The notes under the pieces are model-generated. The model ran no database searches, was not told the DNA's origin, and saw nothing but the letters and a program-made list of their open reading frames with translations. A DNA stretch of 64,000 nt, from positions 1 through 64,000 of the forward strand of contig JACERO010000005.1 in NCBI GenBank assembly GCA_013911135.1, given 5' to 3'. Made by a program: the position numbers and the translations under genes. The first letter of the stretch is position 1, and every line of letters starts with the position of its first letter. Source of the stretch: Candidatus Nitrosopumilus sp. GTDB taxonomy: Archaea; Thermoproteota; Nitrososphaeria; Nitrososphaerales; Nitrosopumilaceae. Of this stretch, positions 44,286 to 53,341 are shown piece by piece.

Positions 44286-46127
44286 ATGAAATTATTTTAT
44301 GGTTCAACTTTGAATAAAAAACAAAATGATATTTTGTACATAAATGATGCTAATTTATCTCTGCCTTTTGGAATTACATATTTTGAGAAATCAATGCCAT
44401 TTTTAGATAATCTCAGTTATCAAAAATGTTTAGGAAAAATTCTACCAGAATTATTTTCATATCAAAATTTCTCTTTCTGGTGGCTAATTTTACCAAGTTT
44501 AACGTATTCAATAATTGATTCCATAAATTTTATTGATAGATTTGAATCTTTTTTAAAAAAAACTAATCCTGAATCCGTTAAAATTATTGGAAATTTTGAA
44601 AAATTTTATTTAGTGAAACAAATTTGTCAAAATAATAATGTGTCATTTTCTTTTTCTAAATTTTCTTTTTTCAAGTATTCAATTAAAAATAAATTAAAAA
44701 TAAAATTTCGTGAAAAATATTATTCAAATATTTTACAAAAAAAATTTAAAAAACGTTTAACAAGTTTTGAAAAAAAATCAAATATAATTCCTACATTTAA
44801 AAATAAATTAGTAATTTTTTCAGCAAATGTTTACAGAAGAAAATATTTTGATTTCGAAAAAAATTTAGAAACTACTCGTGAATTTGTAATAGATCCTTTA
44901 ATCCCAAAAATTAAAGAAATGGGTGAAGAGTTAGTTGGTATTGATGTAGATTATAGTTTTGTTGGGGAAACTGACATTTTGGAACAGAGATTAAATGAAT
45001 CTATGTCTTGGATTCCTTTAGAGGTAATATTGAGTGACATTCCTAAAAAAAATAAATCACAATCTCTTGTTTTATCTTATCAAAAAATTATTTCAAATAA
45101 TGAATTTCAAACTCTATTTTGTTATAATGGGATAAATTTTTGGAGCCGATTAGAATCTGATTTTAAAAAAATCTCTTCCTCATATTATCTACCTTTTTTA
45201 ATAGATATGATAGAAAAATTTGAAAGATTTCTTTTTAATTCTAAACCTAAAGCTGTTTTAATTCCATATGAAAAAGGATCATATGCATTAGCCTTGATAA
45301 TAGCATGTCAAAAATTGGGAATCAACACAATTGGTATTCAACATGGTGCATTTGATTCTCTAGGTCATAATGATTATGCCCATACATATCTTAAATCTGA
45401 CAAAATCCCATTTGGAATACCTATCCCAAAACATATGTTGGTATGGGGAAATTCTGCCAAGAATTTCTTATTAGCTAAAGGATATCCTAAAAATAAAATA
45501 TCTGTAATTGGAAATCCTGAATTTCTCAATATTGAAAAAATTACGAATAACCAAGAAACTTTGAGAACTAAATTCAATTTTTCATCTGAAAAAAAAATTA
45601 TTCTATTTGCAACTTCAAAACTTCAGCGTGGTTATATTTCTGATGAAAAAAGAGCTTATGATGAATATGTTCTTGAAGAGCTATTAAAATTATATTCTAA
45701 CGACCCTAATTATATCATCATTTTGAAACCTCATCCAGTTAAAGAACCTATTTTTGTTTATGAAAAAATTATTCAAAAATATAGTTCAAAAAATTGTTTT
45801 ACTAAAACTGATAATATTTTGGAGTTAATACAATTATCAGACGTACTTATTTCAGTTGAGTCATCTACTATAATAGATGCTATTGCTTTGGGAAAAATGG
45901 TTATTGAAATAACTTTTGATGATAGTAGCTGGATGGATCCAAAAATTGCAAAAAATATTTTGATTTTAAGTGACCTTAAAAATTTAAAAACTAATATTGA
46001 AAAAATGTTAAGCGATGAAAAACTTCAAAGTATTTTACGTGATGAACAACAAAAGTTTTTGTTAGAACACTATAATTTTCCTAATACTGATATCAATGAA
46101 ATATTGAACTCTGTAATTAATTCCTAA
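44286..46127 (+). CDS. Large GT-B-like surface polysaccharide biosynthesis protein
   Basis: 613 residues. The N-terminal half (to about 200) is basic and unrecognised. The C-terminal half resembles CDP-glycerol transferase or UDP-GlcNAc epimerase-type GT-B folds: GINTIGIQHGAFDSLGHNDY, HMLVWGNSAKNFLLAKGYP, VIGNPEF, IILKPHPVK, and LIQLSDVLISVESSTIIDAI, which precedes LGKMV. It likely transfers a sugar or polyol phosphate. A second protein of the same length and C-terminal plan lies at 56708-58522. Strong A/T-richness and lysine/asparagine bias are apparent. Confidence 0.7.
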   Translation: MKLFYGSTLNKKQNDILYINDANLSLPFGITYFEKSMPFLDNLSYQKCLGKILPELFSYQNFSFWWLILPSLTYSIIDSINFIDRFESFLKKTNPESVKIIGNFEKFYLVKQICQNNNVSFSFSKFSFFKYSIKNKLKIKFREKYYSNILQKKFKKRLTSFEKKSNIIPTFKNKLVIFSANVYRRKYFDFEKNLETTREFVIDPLIPKIKEMGEELVGIDVDYSFVGETDILEQRLNESMSWIPLEVILSDIPKKNKSQSLVLSYQKIISNNEFQTLFCYNGINFWSRLESDFKKISSSYYLPFLIDMIEKFERFLFNSKPKAVLIPYEKGSYALALIIACQKLGINTIGIQHGAFDSLGHNDYAHTYLKSDKIPFGIPIPKHMLVWGNSAKNFLLAKGYPKNKISVIGNPEFLNIEKITNNQETLRTKFNFSSEKKIILFATSKLQRGYISDEKRAYDEYVLEELLKLYSNDPNYIIILKPHPVKEPIFVYEKIIQKYSSKNCFTKTDNILELIQLSDVLISVESSTIIDAIALGKMVIEITFDDSSWMDPKIAKNILILSDLKNLKTNIEKMLSDEKLQSILRDEQQKFLLEHYNFPNTDINEILNSVINS

Positions 46128-46128
46128 A

Positions 46129-46887
46129 TTAGAACGAATTTGTTTGTCCACCATCAATGACAAATATTGAGCCAGTAATAAAAGAGGCTTTTGAAGATGA
46201 CAAAAATGAAACTATACTTCCTATTTCTTCTGGCTTTCCAAATCTTTTTAATGGAACCTGATTTTTAATGAAATTTTTCACTTTTTTTGGATTTTCTTTT
46301 TGTTTTTTCTCCCAAACTGAACCTTCAAAAAATATGTTCCCAGGAACTACTGCATTAATTCTAATTTCCATTTCAGCTAAAGGTTTGGATATCTGTTTTA
46401 CATAGGTATTAAGTGCTGATTTTGCAGAGGCGTATGCTATAGGAACACTAATAGTTTCTATTCCTGCAATAGATGAAATACACGTAATGACACCATTGTT
46501 TTTTGATAACAATTCCTTGAATGTTTGAATTACATTAACAGCACTAAAGAAATTAACTTCAAACATTTTTTGCCATTCTTTGTGAGTTTCATTTCCTGAA
46601 GGAAATGATGTACCATCTCCTACATTACATACAAGAATATCTAATCTTCCATACTTTTTTGAGATATAATCCCTTAATTTTTCACATGCTTTACTATTAG
46701 TTACATCTGCAACAAAATAATCTGTATTTTCTCCCATTGAGTTAGCTGCATTTTTTAATGTAGAATTTGTTCTTCCGTTTAGGATTATCTTGCATTGTTC
46801 TTGTTTTAAAGAATCAGATATAGATCTTCCTATTCCCTTACTTGATCCTGTTATTAATGCTATTTTATTTTTTAATTTTAAGTTCAT
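46129..46887 (-). CDS. Short-chain dehydrogenase/reductase
   Basis: 252 residues. The cofactor motif is ALITGSSKGIGRSISDSL; NNGVITCISSIAGIE and AYASAKSALNTYVK hold the catalytic Ser and YxxxK. VPGNIFFEGSVW and FLSSSKASFITGSIFVIDGG are typical of the classical SDR family. It reduces a ketone on a sugar or related precursor. It converges with the large GT-like gene 2 bases before it and is in a run of four minus-strand genes with the class IV aminotransferase. Confidence 0.9.
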   Translation of the reverse strand: MNLKLKNKIALITGSSKGIGRSISDSLKQEQCKIILNGRTNSTLKNAANSMGENTDYFVADVTNSKACEKLRDYISKKYGRLDILVCNVGDGTSFPSGNETHKEWQKMFEVNFFSAVNVIQTFKELLSKNNGVITCISSIAGIETISVPIAYASAKSALNTYVKQISKPLAEMEIRINAVVPGNIFFEGSVWEKKQKENPKKVKNFIKNQVPLKRFGKPEEIGSIVSFLSSSKASFITGSIFVIDGGQTNSF

Positions 46888-46898
46888 GATATCTCTAT

Positions 46899-47882
46899 TT
46901 ACTTTTCTTGTGAAAATTGATATGGACTTGGTGCATTTTTATTGCTAGATTTAACCTCGTCTGAAAATCTCTTAATTTGTTCTTCAATATTCACATTCAC
47001 ATTTTCACTCCATTTCGATAACAACTTGTCAAAAGTTTTTCCTCTATGTCCATCATTAATTTTAATTCCATTAATTCCAGTTACTGGTAACATACAAAAT
47101 GGAGTTCCTGTCATAAAAGCTTCATCTGCAGTAATCACATCATAAACTTCAATATTCTTTTCTATGTATGTAATTCCAAGTTCATCAGCAAGTTCAAAAA
47201 TATATTCTCTACTAATTCCTCTTAGAATATTTCTTGGTTCTGGGGTATACAATTTATTTTCTTTAACAATAAAAAAATTATCTCCTGTACCCTCTGAAAT
47301 GAAACCATCTGTATCTAGTAATAATGCCCAATTATTGTCACCTTTCCAACTTGAAACTTCAATATTTGCCATCATGTAATGAATTCTACTTCTGTTTTTG
47401 ATTTTAGGATCAAGCAAATAACTAGGGATTTGTCTTTGAGATGGAATAACTGCGTTAATTCCTCTATCAAATAATTCACCCATTCCAGCTACTGTCCACT
47501 TTAATGGAAAATCAGCTACAATTAGAGTAGGCTCTAGTTTGTTATTAAAAACATGAGAATAAATTGACAATGGACCTCTACTGACATTTATGACTAGCCT
47601 GTGTTCATCATTTTCATCAAATATTGATGCATTTTTTGCAATGACTTTTTCACAAATTTCTTCCATTTCGTCAATTGTTACTTTTAAAGGAATTTGAACA
47701 AACTTTATGGAAGAATAAAGTCTTTCCAAATGTTCTCTTAGTTTAAATTGTTTCTGATTAAATGAACGAGTCATTTCAAAAACCATGTCACCAAACATTA
47801 ATGCTGAGTCATAAATTGAAACTTTGGCTTCACTTTCAGGAACGAAATCACCATTAATGTATACTTGTCTTACCTTTTCCAT
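46899..47882 (-). CDS. Class IV PLP aminotransferase (IlvE/D-aminoacid type)
   Basis: 327 residues. INGDFVPESEAKVSIYDSAL, then FEMTRSF, is the fold type IV start. The probable PLP lysine is in PKIKNRSRIHYMMANI. ALLLDTDGFISEGTGDNFFI and TPEPRNILRGISREYIFEL complete the family pattern. It interconverts branched-chain or D-amino acids, or makes an amino precursor. Its position 12 bases from an SDR and 2 bases from a methyltransferase suggests a glycan-decoration amine rather than general leucine synthesis; this is inference. Confidence 0.85.
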   Translation of the reverse strand: MEKVRQVYINGDFVPESEAKVSIYDSALMFGDMVFEMTRSFNQKQFKLREHLERLYSSIKFVQIPLKVTIDEMEEICEKVIAKNASIFDENDEHRLVINVSRGPLSIYSHVFNNKLEPTLIVADFPLKWTVAGMGELFDRGINAVIPSQRQIPSYLLDPKIKNRSRIHYMMANIEVSSWKGDNNWALLLDTDGFISEGTGDNFFIVKENKLYTPEPRNILRGISREYIFELADELGITYIEKNIEVYDVITADEAFMTGTPFCMLPVTGINGIKINDGHRGKTFDKLLSKWSENVNVNIEEQIKRFSDEVKSSNKNAPSPYQFSQEK

Positions 47883-47883
47883 A

Positions 47884-48747
47884 TCACTTTATTCCATTAA
47901 TCATTTTTTTCATACTGTCATATTTATTTTGAAATATTTTATCATCTAAAAGTGATCTACCGTAATTATAGTTTCGTAAATCTTTAATGTTTAGTGAATC
48001 AATATTTTCTTCTTTTTTAGCTTCAACAATTAGTGATGTAACAGGATCTCTATCAAATCCAGTTAAGACAAAATTTGTTTCATACATTTTTTTCTTAGAG
48101 TTATATTGGTTGATTAAATTATGTTTTTCAAAGAATTTTTTATTTAGATCTTGCCATTCAGGTTTCGTTCCTTCAACATGTAATGGTTCTTCATAATCCT
48201 TTAATTCAGATTCACAAAATTTCTTTTGTTTTATTTCATAAAAACCATAGCGTTCTAATAGTGTTTTTAACATTTCAAAATCGTACAAGTAAATATGTCC
48301 TACACCCCCAATGAATTCTGTTAATGAATTATTAAAAATTACAGTATCTTGACCAGGAGAAACAATACAATTCATAAATGTTCCACCATATCCAAGATCT
48401 TTTCTTATATTTTCATCTTCATTTAATAATTTTTCATAAAATATTTTGTCTTTTTTAACATAAGCTTTTGCTAAAAGGAATAAATCAGGAGATAAAATTC
48501 GTAATATCCCATCTTTTTTGAGTACTCTATTAAATTCTAAAAGAACTTTTTCAAATTTATAATTTGGAATATGTTCGATTACATGACTACAAAAAATTGT
48601 TTTACAAGATTCATTTTCTAGAGGGATATTATCTGCATCACCTAATATTGTCTTTTGATCAACACGACTGGGTTTATGATCTAATGTCACCCAATCTTCT
48701 TTTTTCCAAATAGGACTTGGTCCAACGTTTAACTTTATGTCATTCAA
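47884..48747 (-). CDS. SAM-dependent methyltransferase
   Basis: 287 residues. The Methyltransf_11 core shows TIFCSHVIEHIPNYKFEKVL and FNRVLKKDGILRILSPDL, with LGDADNIPLENESCK as the binding region. The N-terminal part begins LNVGPSPIWKKEDWVTLDHK. The C-terminal extension has no known motif. It lies 2 bases from the class IV aminotransferase gene on the same strand. A sugar O- or N-methylase is likely. Confidence 0.8.
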   Translation of the reverse strand: MNDIKLNVGPSPIWKKEDWVTLDHKPSRVDQKTILGDADNIPLENESCKTIFCSHVIEHIPNYKFEKVLLEFNRVLKKDGILRILSPDLFLLAKAYVKKDKIFYEKLLNEDENIRKDLGYGGTFMNCIVSPGQDTVIFNNSLTEFIGGVGHIYLYDFEMLKTLLERYGFYEIKQKKFCESELKDYEEPLHVEGTKPEWQDLNKKFFEKHNLINQYNSKKKMYETNFVLTGFDRDPVTSLIVEAKKEENIDSLNIKDLRNYNYGRSLLDDKIFQNKYDSMKKMINGIK

Positions 48748-48800
48748 TTATCATCGTATTTACTGTCTATTTTAAAAACGTAGAGCATTTTTCATGCATG

Positions 48801-49481
48801 TTATTTTAACAAATATTTTTTCATCAAGGTTTCACAAAATCTCAAACTTTCAAAGGAATCAATTTCAAAAGATTTCCAAAATTCTAACTCTGTTACATCT
48901 ATTTTACCTCCAAGTCGATTGTTTAATTTTTTAATAATTTCTGGTTTAAATATATAAAAAGAGCCATTTTCCAAATACTGTTCTTTAATTTCTTGTCTTC
49001 TTCTACGATTCTTGTAATCATAGTTTAAACTAGAATATCTATTATTTTGTTTTTTCCATAAGAAAAAATCATTTAATTTTGAACATGAAAACATAGAGTC
49101 CGCATTTATCCTCTTAAATTTTTTGATTGCTGTATCCAAGTCCTTGGATTCTCTTAGAGGTGATGTTGCTTGTAATGCAATCACCAGATCTACTTTCTGT
49201 TTTTTTTCAATTTCTTTAATTGCGTGAATCCATCCTGATTCTGATGATGATTTATCTGTGGATATTGATTTTGGTCTTTTAATAACTTCAACTTTTTCTT
49301 TTTTTGCAATATTCAAAATTCCTTTATTATCTGAACTTACCCATATTGATGAAATATTTTTTGCATTTTTTGCTTGTTTAATAGACCAACTCACAAGTGG
49401 CTTCCCACAAAAATTTATGATATTTTTTTTCGGAATTCCTTTTGAACCACCCCTTGCTAAAATAATTGCTACTATGTTCAT
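48801..49481 (-). CDS. neuA: Acylneuraminate cytidylyltransferase (NeuA-type)
   Basis: 226 residues. The motif VAIILARGGSKGIPKKNI is the nucleotide-binding loop of CMP-sialic acid synthetases; LVIALQATSPLRESKDLDTA and YLENGSFYIFKPEIIKKL complete the family. It activates a nonulosonic acid as CMP-sugar. It is smaller than NeuA proteins with extra C-terminal domains and consists of the catalytic domain only. A cytidylyltransferase for a different nonulosonate (PseF/LegF) is an alternative, since homologues are hard to split by sequence. Confidence 0.88.
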   Translation of the reverse strand: MNIVAIILARGGSKGIPKKNIINFCGKPLVSWSIKQAKNAKNISSIWVSSDNKGILNIAKKEKVEVIKRPKSISTDKSSSESGWIHAIKEIEKKQKVDLVIALQATSPLRESKDLDTAIKKFKRINADSMFSCSKLNDFFLWKKQNNRYSSLNYDYKNRRRRQEIKEQYLENGSFYIFKPEIIKKLNNRLGGKIDVTELEFWKSFEIDSFESLRFCETLMKKYLLK

Positions 49482-49580
49482 TATTGTTTAAACAATATTC
49501 TAGATTAATTTAGATTTGACGGTTTTAAGAATTTGAAATTCTAATTAGTTATATATATACAAGTTACATAATTTCAATTT

Positions 49581-50576
49581 ATGCAAGTTTCCAAACTTGA
49601 TGAAATCTACTCGTTATCTAGTACTCTTACTTGTAAAGAAATGACATCAAAAATAACTGATTATGCTATTCAATCTCAAATTGAAAATATGGAGCCATCA
49701 AAATACATTGATCGTTTTACAGGTAAAGCAAAAAATGAACTTGTAATATATCGATCCAAATGTCCACTTTGTGATTCTAAACAATTTGATTTTTTGTTTA
49801 CTAAGCAAGGATTTGATCATATCTTGTGCAATAATTGTGACCTTATTTTTACTCTGCAAATTCTCGATCATGAAAAGATCAAATTTCTTGAAGTAGGAAA
49901 AGAAGGTGATAACTATGGAGATTATAAATCAGATGCAGTTGTTAGTGACAGAGACAAAAAAAAATATGAAATTGTTTTTGAAGAATTAAAAAAATATTCT
50001 ACAATTAACAAAATATTTGATTTTGGAAGTAATGCAGGTGTATTTCTTGATTGGGCTAAATTAAAAAATTACTCAATTATTGGACATGAATATCATGATG
50101 CATTAAGAAATGGATGTATTTCTAAAGGTCATACTGTTTTGAATGATAATCTTGAAACAATACATTTGGATGAAGTTGATCTCATTACTTGTTGGGATTA
50201 CATTGATCATGTATTAAATCCAAAAACAATGATTGAAAATATTGGGAAATATCTCAAAAAAGATGGGTTATTCTTTTTTGCAATAAATAACAGAGATAGC
50301 TTATCTGCAAGAATTATGCATGAAAGATCACCTATTTTCATTGGACCGCATCATACAATGCATTATGGTATTAACCAACTCAATTTATTGATGAAAGATT
50401 ATGAATTACTGTATTCCGAATCTTATGTTTCTGAACTTAATTGGATTTCTAATTGGTTGAATTTTAAAAATGCAGAATTTGGTGATTCATCATTAATGAA
50501 AGATCTTTTATCTCCTAAGAAAATTTGTGAATTAGGAATGGGTTTTAAAGTAAATGCAATATATAGAAAAAAATAA
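49581..50576 (+). CDS. SAM-dependent methyltransferase with N-terminal zinc ribbon
   Basis: 331 residues. A zinc site reads CPLCDSKQFDF, then CNNCDLIFTL (about residues 61-95). The SAM domain has INKIFDFGSNAGVFLDWAK, YSIIGHEYHDALRNG, and DLITCWDYIDHVLNPKTMI. The zinc ribbon plus SAM plan is seen in sugar C-methyltransferases and thiopeptide or glycan methylases. The N-terminal 40 residues are not assigned. It is a single gene between two minus-strand runs. Confidence 0.8.
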   Translation: MQVSKLDEIYSLSSTLTCKEMTSKITDYAIQSQIENMEPSKYIDRFTGKAKNELVIYRSKCPLCDSKQFDFLFTKQGFDHILCNNCDLIFTLQILDHEKIKFLEVGKEGDNYGDYKSDAVVSDRDKKKYEIVFEELKKYSTINKIFDFGSNAGVFLDWAKLKNYSIIGHEYHDALRNGCISKGHTVLNDNLETIHLDEVDLITCWDYIDHVLNPKTMIENIGKYLKKDGLFFFAINNRDSLSARIMHERSPIFIGPHHTMHYGINQLNLLMKDYELLYSESYVSELNWISNWLNFKNAEFGDSSLMKDLLSPKKICELGMGFKVNAIYRKK

Positions 50577-50580
50577 TTCT

Positions 50581-51150
50581 TTAGATATTTTTTTCAACTA
50601 ACTCACAAATGATATGAATCACTATTCTGTGACCTTCTTGTATTCTTGGAGTACTCTCTGAAGGAATTTTTAATATTATATCTGATATTTTTTCTAAATC
50701 ATTTCCATTTTTACCTGTAATGCTAATGATTTTAGCTCCTTTTTCTTTCCCTTTTTTTATACCATTTATGATATTTTTTGATTTACCACTTGTGGATATG
50801 GCAAAAATTATGTCCCCTTTGTTTGCTAGAGCATCACATTGTCTTGAAAAAATTTCATCAAAATCATAATCATTACCAATTGCTGTTAAAATTGAAGAAT
50901 CTGTAGTAAGAGCAATTGCTGGAAAACTTTGTCTTTCTAAAAGAAATCTACCTATAAATTCTGCAGCCATATGTTGTGCATCTGCTGCACTTCCACCATT
51001 TCCAAAAATTATAATTTTATTTCCATTTTTAATACAATTAATTATTTCGTGTATGGCAAGTAAGATTACTTCAGTAATTTGTTTTGAATCATTTATTGTA
51101 TTTTTACTTTCTTCAAATAATTGAAAAATACTGTCTTCAGAAATAATCAT
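50581..51150 (-). CDS. gmhA: Sedoheptulose-7-phosphate isomerase (GmhA-type SIS protein)
   Basis: 189 residues. The SIS-fold motif is IIIFGNGGSAADAQHMAAEF; DFDEIFSRQCDALANKGD and AISTSGKSKNIINGI follow, with RIQEGHRIVIHIICEL at the end. GmhA converts sedoheptulose-7-phosphate to D-glycero-D-manno-heptose-7-phosphate. The matching kinase and guanylyl- or adenylyltransferase genes are not in this window. The neighbouring KdsC-like HAD phosphatase may be the partner. Ends 5 bases before the methyltransferase stop on the other strand. Confidence 0.9.
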   Translation of the reverse strand: MIISEDSIFQLFEESKNTINDSKQITEVILLAIHEIINCIKNGNKIIIFGNGGSAADAQHMAAEFIGRFLLERQSFPAIALTTDSSILTAIGNDYDFDEIFSRQCDALANKGDIIFAISTSGKSKNIINGIKKGKEKGAKIISITGKNGNDLEKISDIILKIPSESTPRIQEGHRIVIHIICELVEKNI

Positions 51151-51185
51151 AATAAAATCAATGATTTGTTGTTAATTATCTTTAC

Positions 51186-51692
51186 CTACTTTACGTTAAC
51201 TATCATATCAGCCAATTCTCTAAAAGCTCCTTGACCTGAATTTCTTTTACAAATGTAATCTACTTCTTTTTTTACTTCATTAACACAATCTAGAGGGGCA
51301 AGAGACAAACCTACTTTTTTTAATAGTTCTACATCATTCACATCATCACCAATATATGCAATTTGAGAAGGAGTAACATTGTATTTTTCATAAATTTTAT
51401 CTAGAATCAATTCTTTTTGAATAACTCCACCAAAAACTTTTTCTATTTTCATTCGTTTTGCCCATTCTCTGACAATTTTAGTTTTTTCTTTTGTAACAAT
51501 GATTGTTGGAATATTTTTTTTTCGAAGTAAAGTGACACCCATACCATCTCTCACAAAAAATTTTTTTATTATATCTCCTTTATCTGTATAATACATTCCA
51601 CCATCAGTTAAAACTCCATCAACATCAGTTAAAACAATTTTAATTTTTTTACATTTATTTAATATATTATTTTTCATAATATTAAGGTCCAT
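51186..51692 (-). CDS. KdsC-like HAD phosphatase (nonulosonate/KDO-8-phosphate type)
   Basis: 168 residues. HAD motif I is KIVLTDVDGVLTDGGMYYTD, motif II VTLLRKKNIPTIIVTKEKT, motif III/IV IAYIGDDVNDVELLKKVG. This is the compact C0-cap class of KdsC and of the phosphatase domain fused to some NeuA proteins. It removes the phosphate from a 9-carbon or 8-carbon sugar acid after condensation, which fits the NeuB-type synthases here. The ATG five codons in (at 51677) is an alternative start. It lies 35 bases before gmhA. Confidence 0.85.
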   Translation of the reverse strand: MDLNIMKNNILNKCKKIKIVLTDVDGVLTDGGMYYTDKGDIIKKFFVRDGMGVTLLRKKNIPTIIVTKEKTKIVREWAKRMKIEKVFGGVIQKELILDKIYEKYNVTPSQIAYIGDDVNDVELLKKVGLSLAPLDCVNEVKKEVDYICKRNSGQGAFRELADMIVNVK

Positions 51693-51728
51693 TTTAACTA
51701 TATTTCAGTGTTGATAACAAATACAAAA

Positions 51729-53225
51729 TTATTTTCCTTTTACTTCATTAAAAATTGCTTTAGTTAGATTTTTTGTTTTTTTATCAATTAAGATTAAAAT
51801 TCCAAAGTATATTGCAAATGAAAAAATTACATAGAACAATACATTAGGTAAGAATACAAATATTTCTTTTTCATAAACTAAAAACTCTTCCATGAAAAAA
51901 TATGATAAAGAAAATATTCCAATACTCGTGATTGTATATTTTGCAAGATCTAATAATTTAATATCAAATTTAAAATTGTGTAGAACTAATTTTAGACGAT
52001 ACAATGCAAATGGAATTGGAATTATTGCTGCAATTATAGCCCAATAAGTAATTAATTCCAGGTCTGTTCTACTAGTTTGAGTAAGTATTAGTAGTACTAT
52101 TGTCAAACTTGATACATATACAATTCTCTGAATAATTGTTAAAGTAGGCAAAAAGAATAATTTACTTTTTATATAATCTCTAAAACTTCCATTCTTTTCC
52201 AAATCTATTTTTTCAAGTCCCTTTAGTGATGTTTCAAAAATATTGTTTACAGATTGAAATAACACTCTGATTGCTAGAAAAATTACCACTACGGTAGCCC
52301 CTTCATAGATCGGATTTAACGTAAATAATGCAGGTCTTGCAAATACCACTGTAAATGCAAATAACGGAATTGCAAAAAATAATACTAGTCTAAAGTTTTC
52401 TCCAAAATATTCTCTTTTTCCACCACTTAGAATTTTTGCATAAAGTCCATTAGATACTGCACCTGAATGACCTACTATTGCAGCTATTGCAATTGCTACA
52501 GTCCAATATGATAATCCAATTACACTGCCAGTAATTAGTATAAATATTAACACATCAAAATATTGAATTGTAGCATGTAATTTTCCTGAATAAAGTGATA
52601 ACCATGACAGTTTTAACCATTTCACAAGAAATTCTTTTTTAATTCCATTAACAATTTGGTCTCTTGCTGAATAAAATAAAATTGAATTACTTACAACATA
52701 AGCAAGTGTACTTGCTATTATTGCTCCATGAATTCCTAGATCTAGAAAATATACAAAAATTAGTCCAACAGGAATCTTTGCAATTTCGAACCCTATGGTT
52801 CCATAACTTACAACTTGTGGCTTTGAACCCAAATTGATCGCTGTAAGTATTCTGTTTAAAAACAACATAGGAACCATGATTACTCCAAAATACAGGACTT
52901 CAATTTTCACTTCAGAATTTTGAGCTACAAAGAATGCAATTACTAAATAAGCAATAATTCCTATTAATGAAAAACTACTACTTGAAACAATAGCTGTTTT
53001 TGCAGATTTTATTCCTCTTGCAATTTCTCTTGTAGTCCAAGTAGATATGATTGGCTCAATAACAATCACATATGTCAATAATCCTCCAATCAAACCCCAT
53101 GTGCCAAGATCTTCAGGTGATAATCTTCTTGTTACAATTAACGTAAAAATTATTCCTGTGAAAAGAGTAGAAAGTGTAATTATAAACGATATTAAACCTG
53201 AATATGTAACTCTAACATTTGACAA
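51729..53225 (-). CDS. Wzx-type polysaccharide flippase (MOP superfamily)
   Basis: 498 residues, start TTG 53225. About 12-14 membrane helices, for example SGLISFIITLSTLFTGIIFT, IGLSYWTVAIAIAAIVGHSG and the C-terminal VLFYVIFSFAIYFGILILI. The N-terminal pair of helices with LSPEDLGTWGLIGGLLTYVI is the hallmark of polysaccharide flippases. It moves lipid-linked glycans to the outer face. It is the first gene of the three-gene minus run that also carries the KdsC-like HAD and gmhA. The upstream frame has a stop just before the TTG. Confidence 0.85.
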   Translation of the reverse strand: MSNVRVTYSGLISFIITLSTLFTGIIFTLIVTRRLSPEDLGTWGLIGGLLTYVIVIEPIISTWTTREIARGIKSAKTAIVSSSSFSLIGIIAYLVIAFFVAQNSEVKIEVLYFGVIMVPMLFLNRILTAINLGSKPQVVSYGTIGFEIAKIPVGLIFVYFLDLGIHGAIIASTLAYVVSNSILFYSARDQIVNGIKKEFLVKWLKLSWLSLYSGKLHATIQYFDVLIFILITGSVIGLSYWTVAIAIAAIVGHSGAVSNGLYAKILSGGKREYFGENFRLVLFFAIPLFAFTVVFARPALFTLNPIYEGATVVVIFLAIRVLFQSVNNIFETSLKGLEKIDLEKNGSFRDYIKSKLFFLPTLTIIQRIVYVSSLTIVLLILTQTSRTDLELITYWAIIAAIIPIPFALYRLKLVLHNFKFDIKLLDLAKYTITSIGIFSLSYFFMEEFLVYEKEIFVFLPNVLFYVIFSFAIYFGILILIDKKTKNLTKAIFNEVKGK

Positions 53226-53341
53226 ATTTACTCTTGATTTTTTTAACCAAGGTTAATTATTATAACATTATTGTGGACTAATTTGCTTGAAATCAAAATA
53301 TTATCAATTCTTTGTAAACCCAAATCTTAAGATACCACGAA

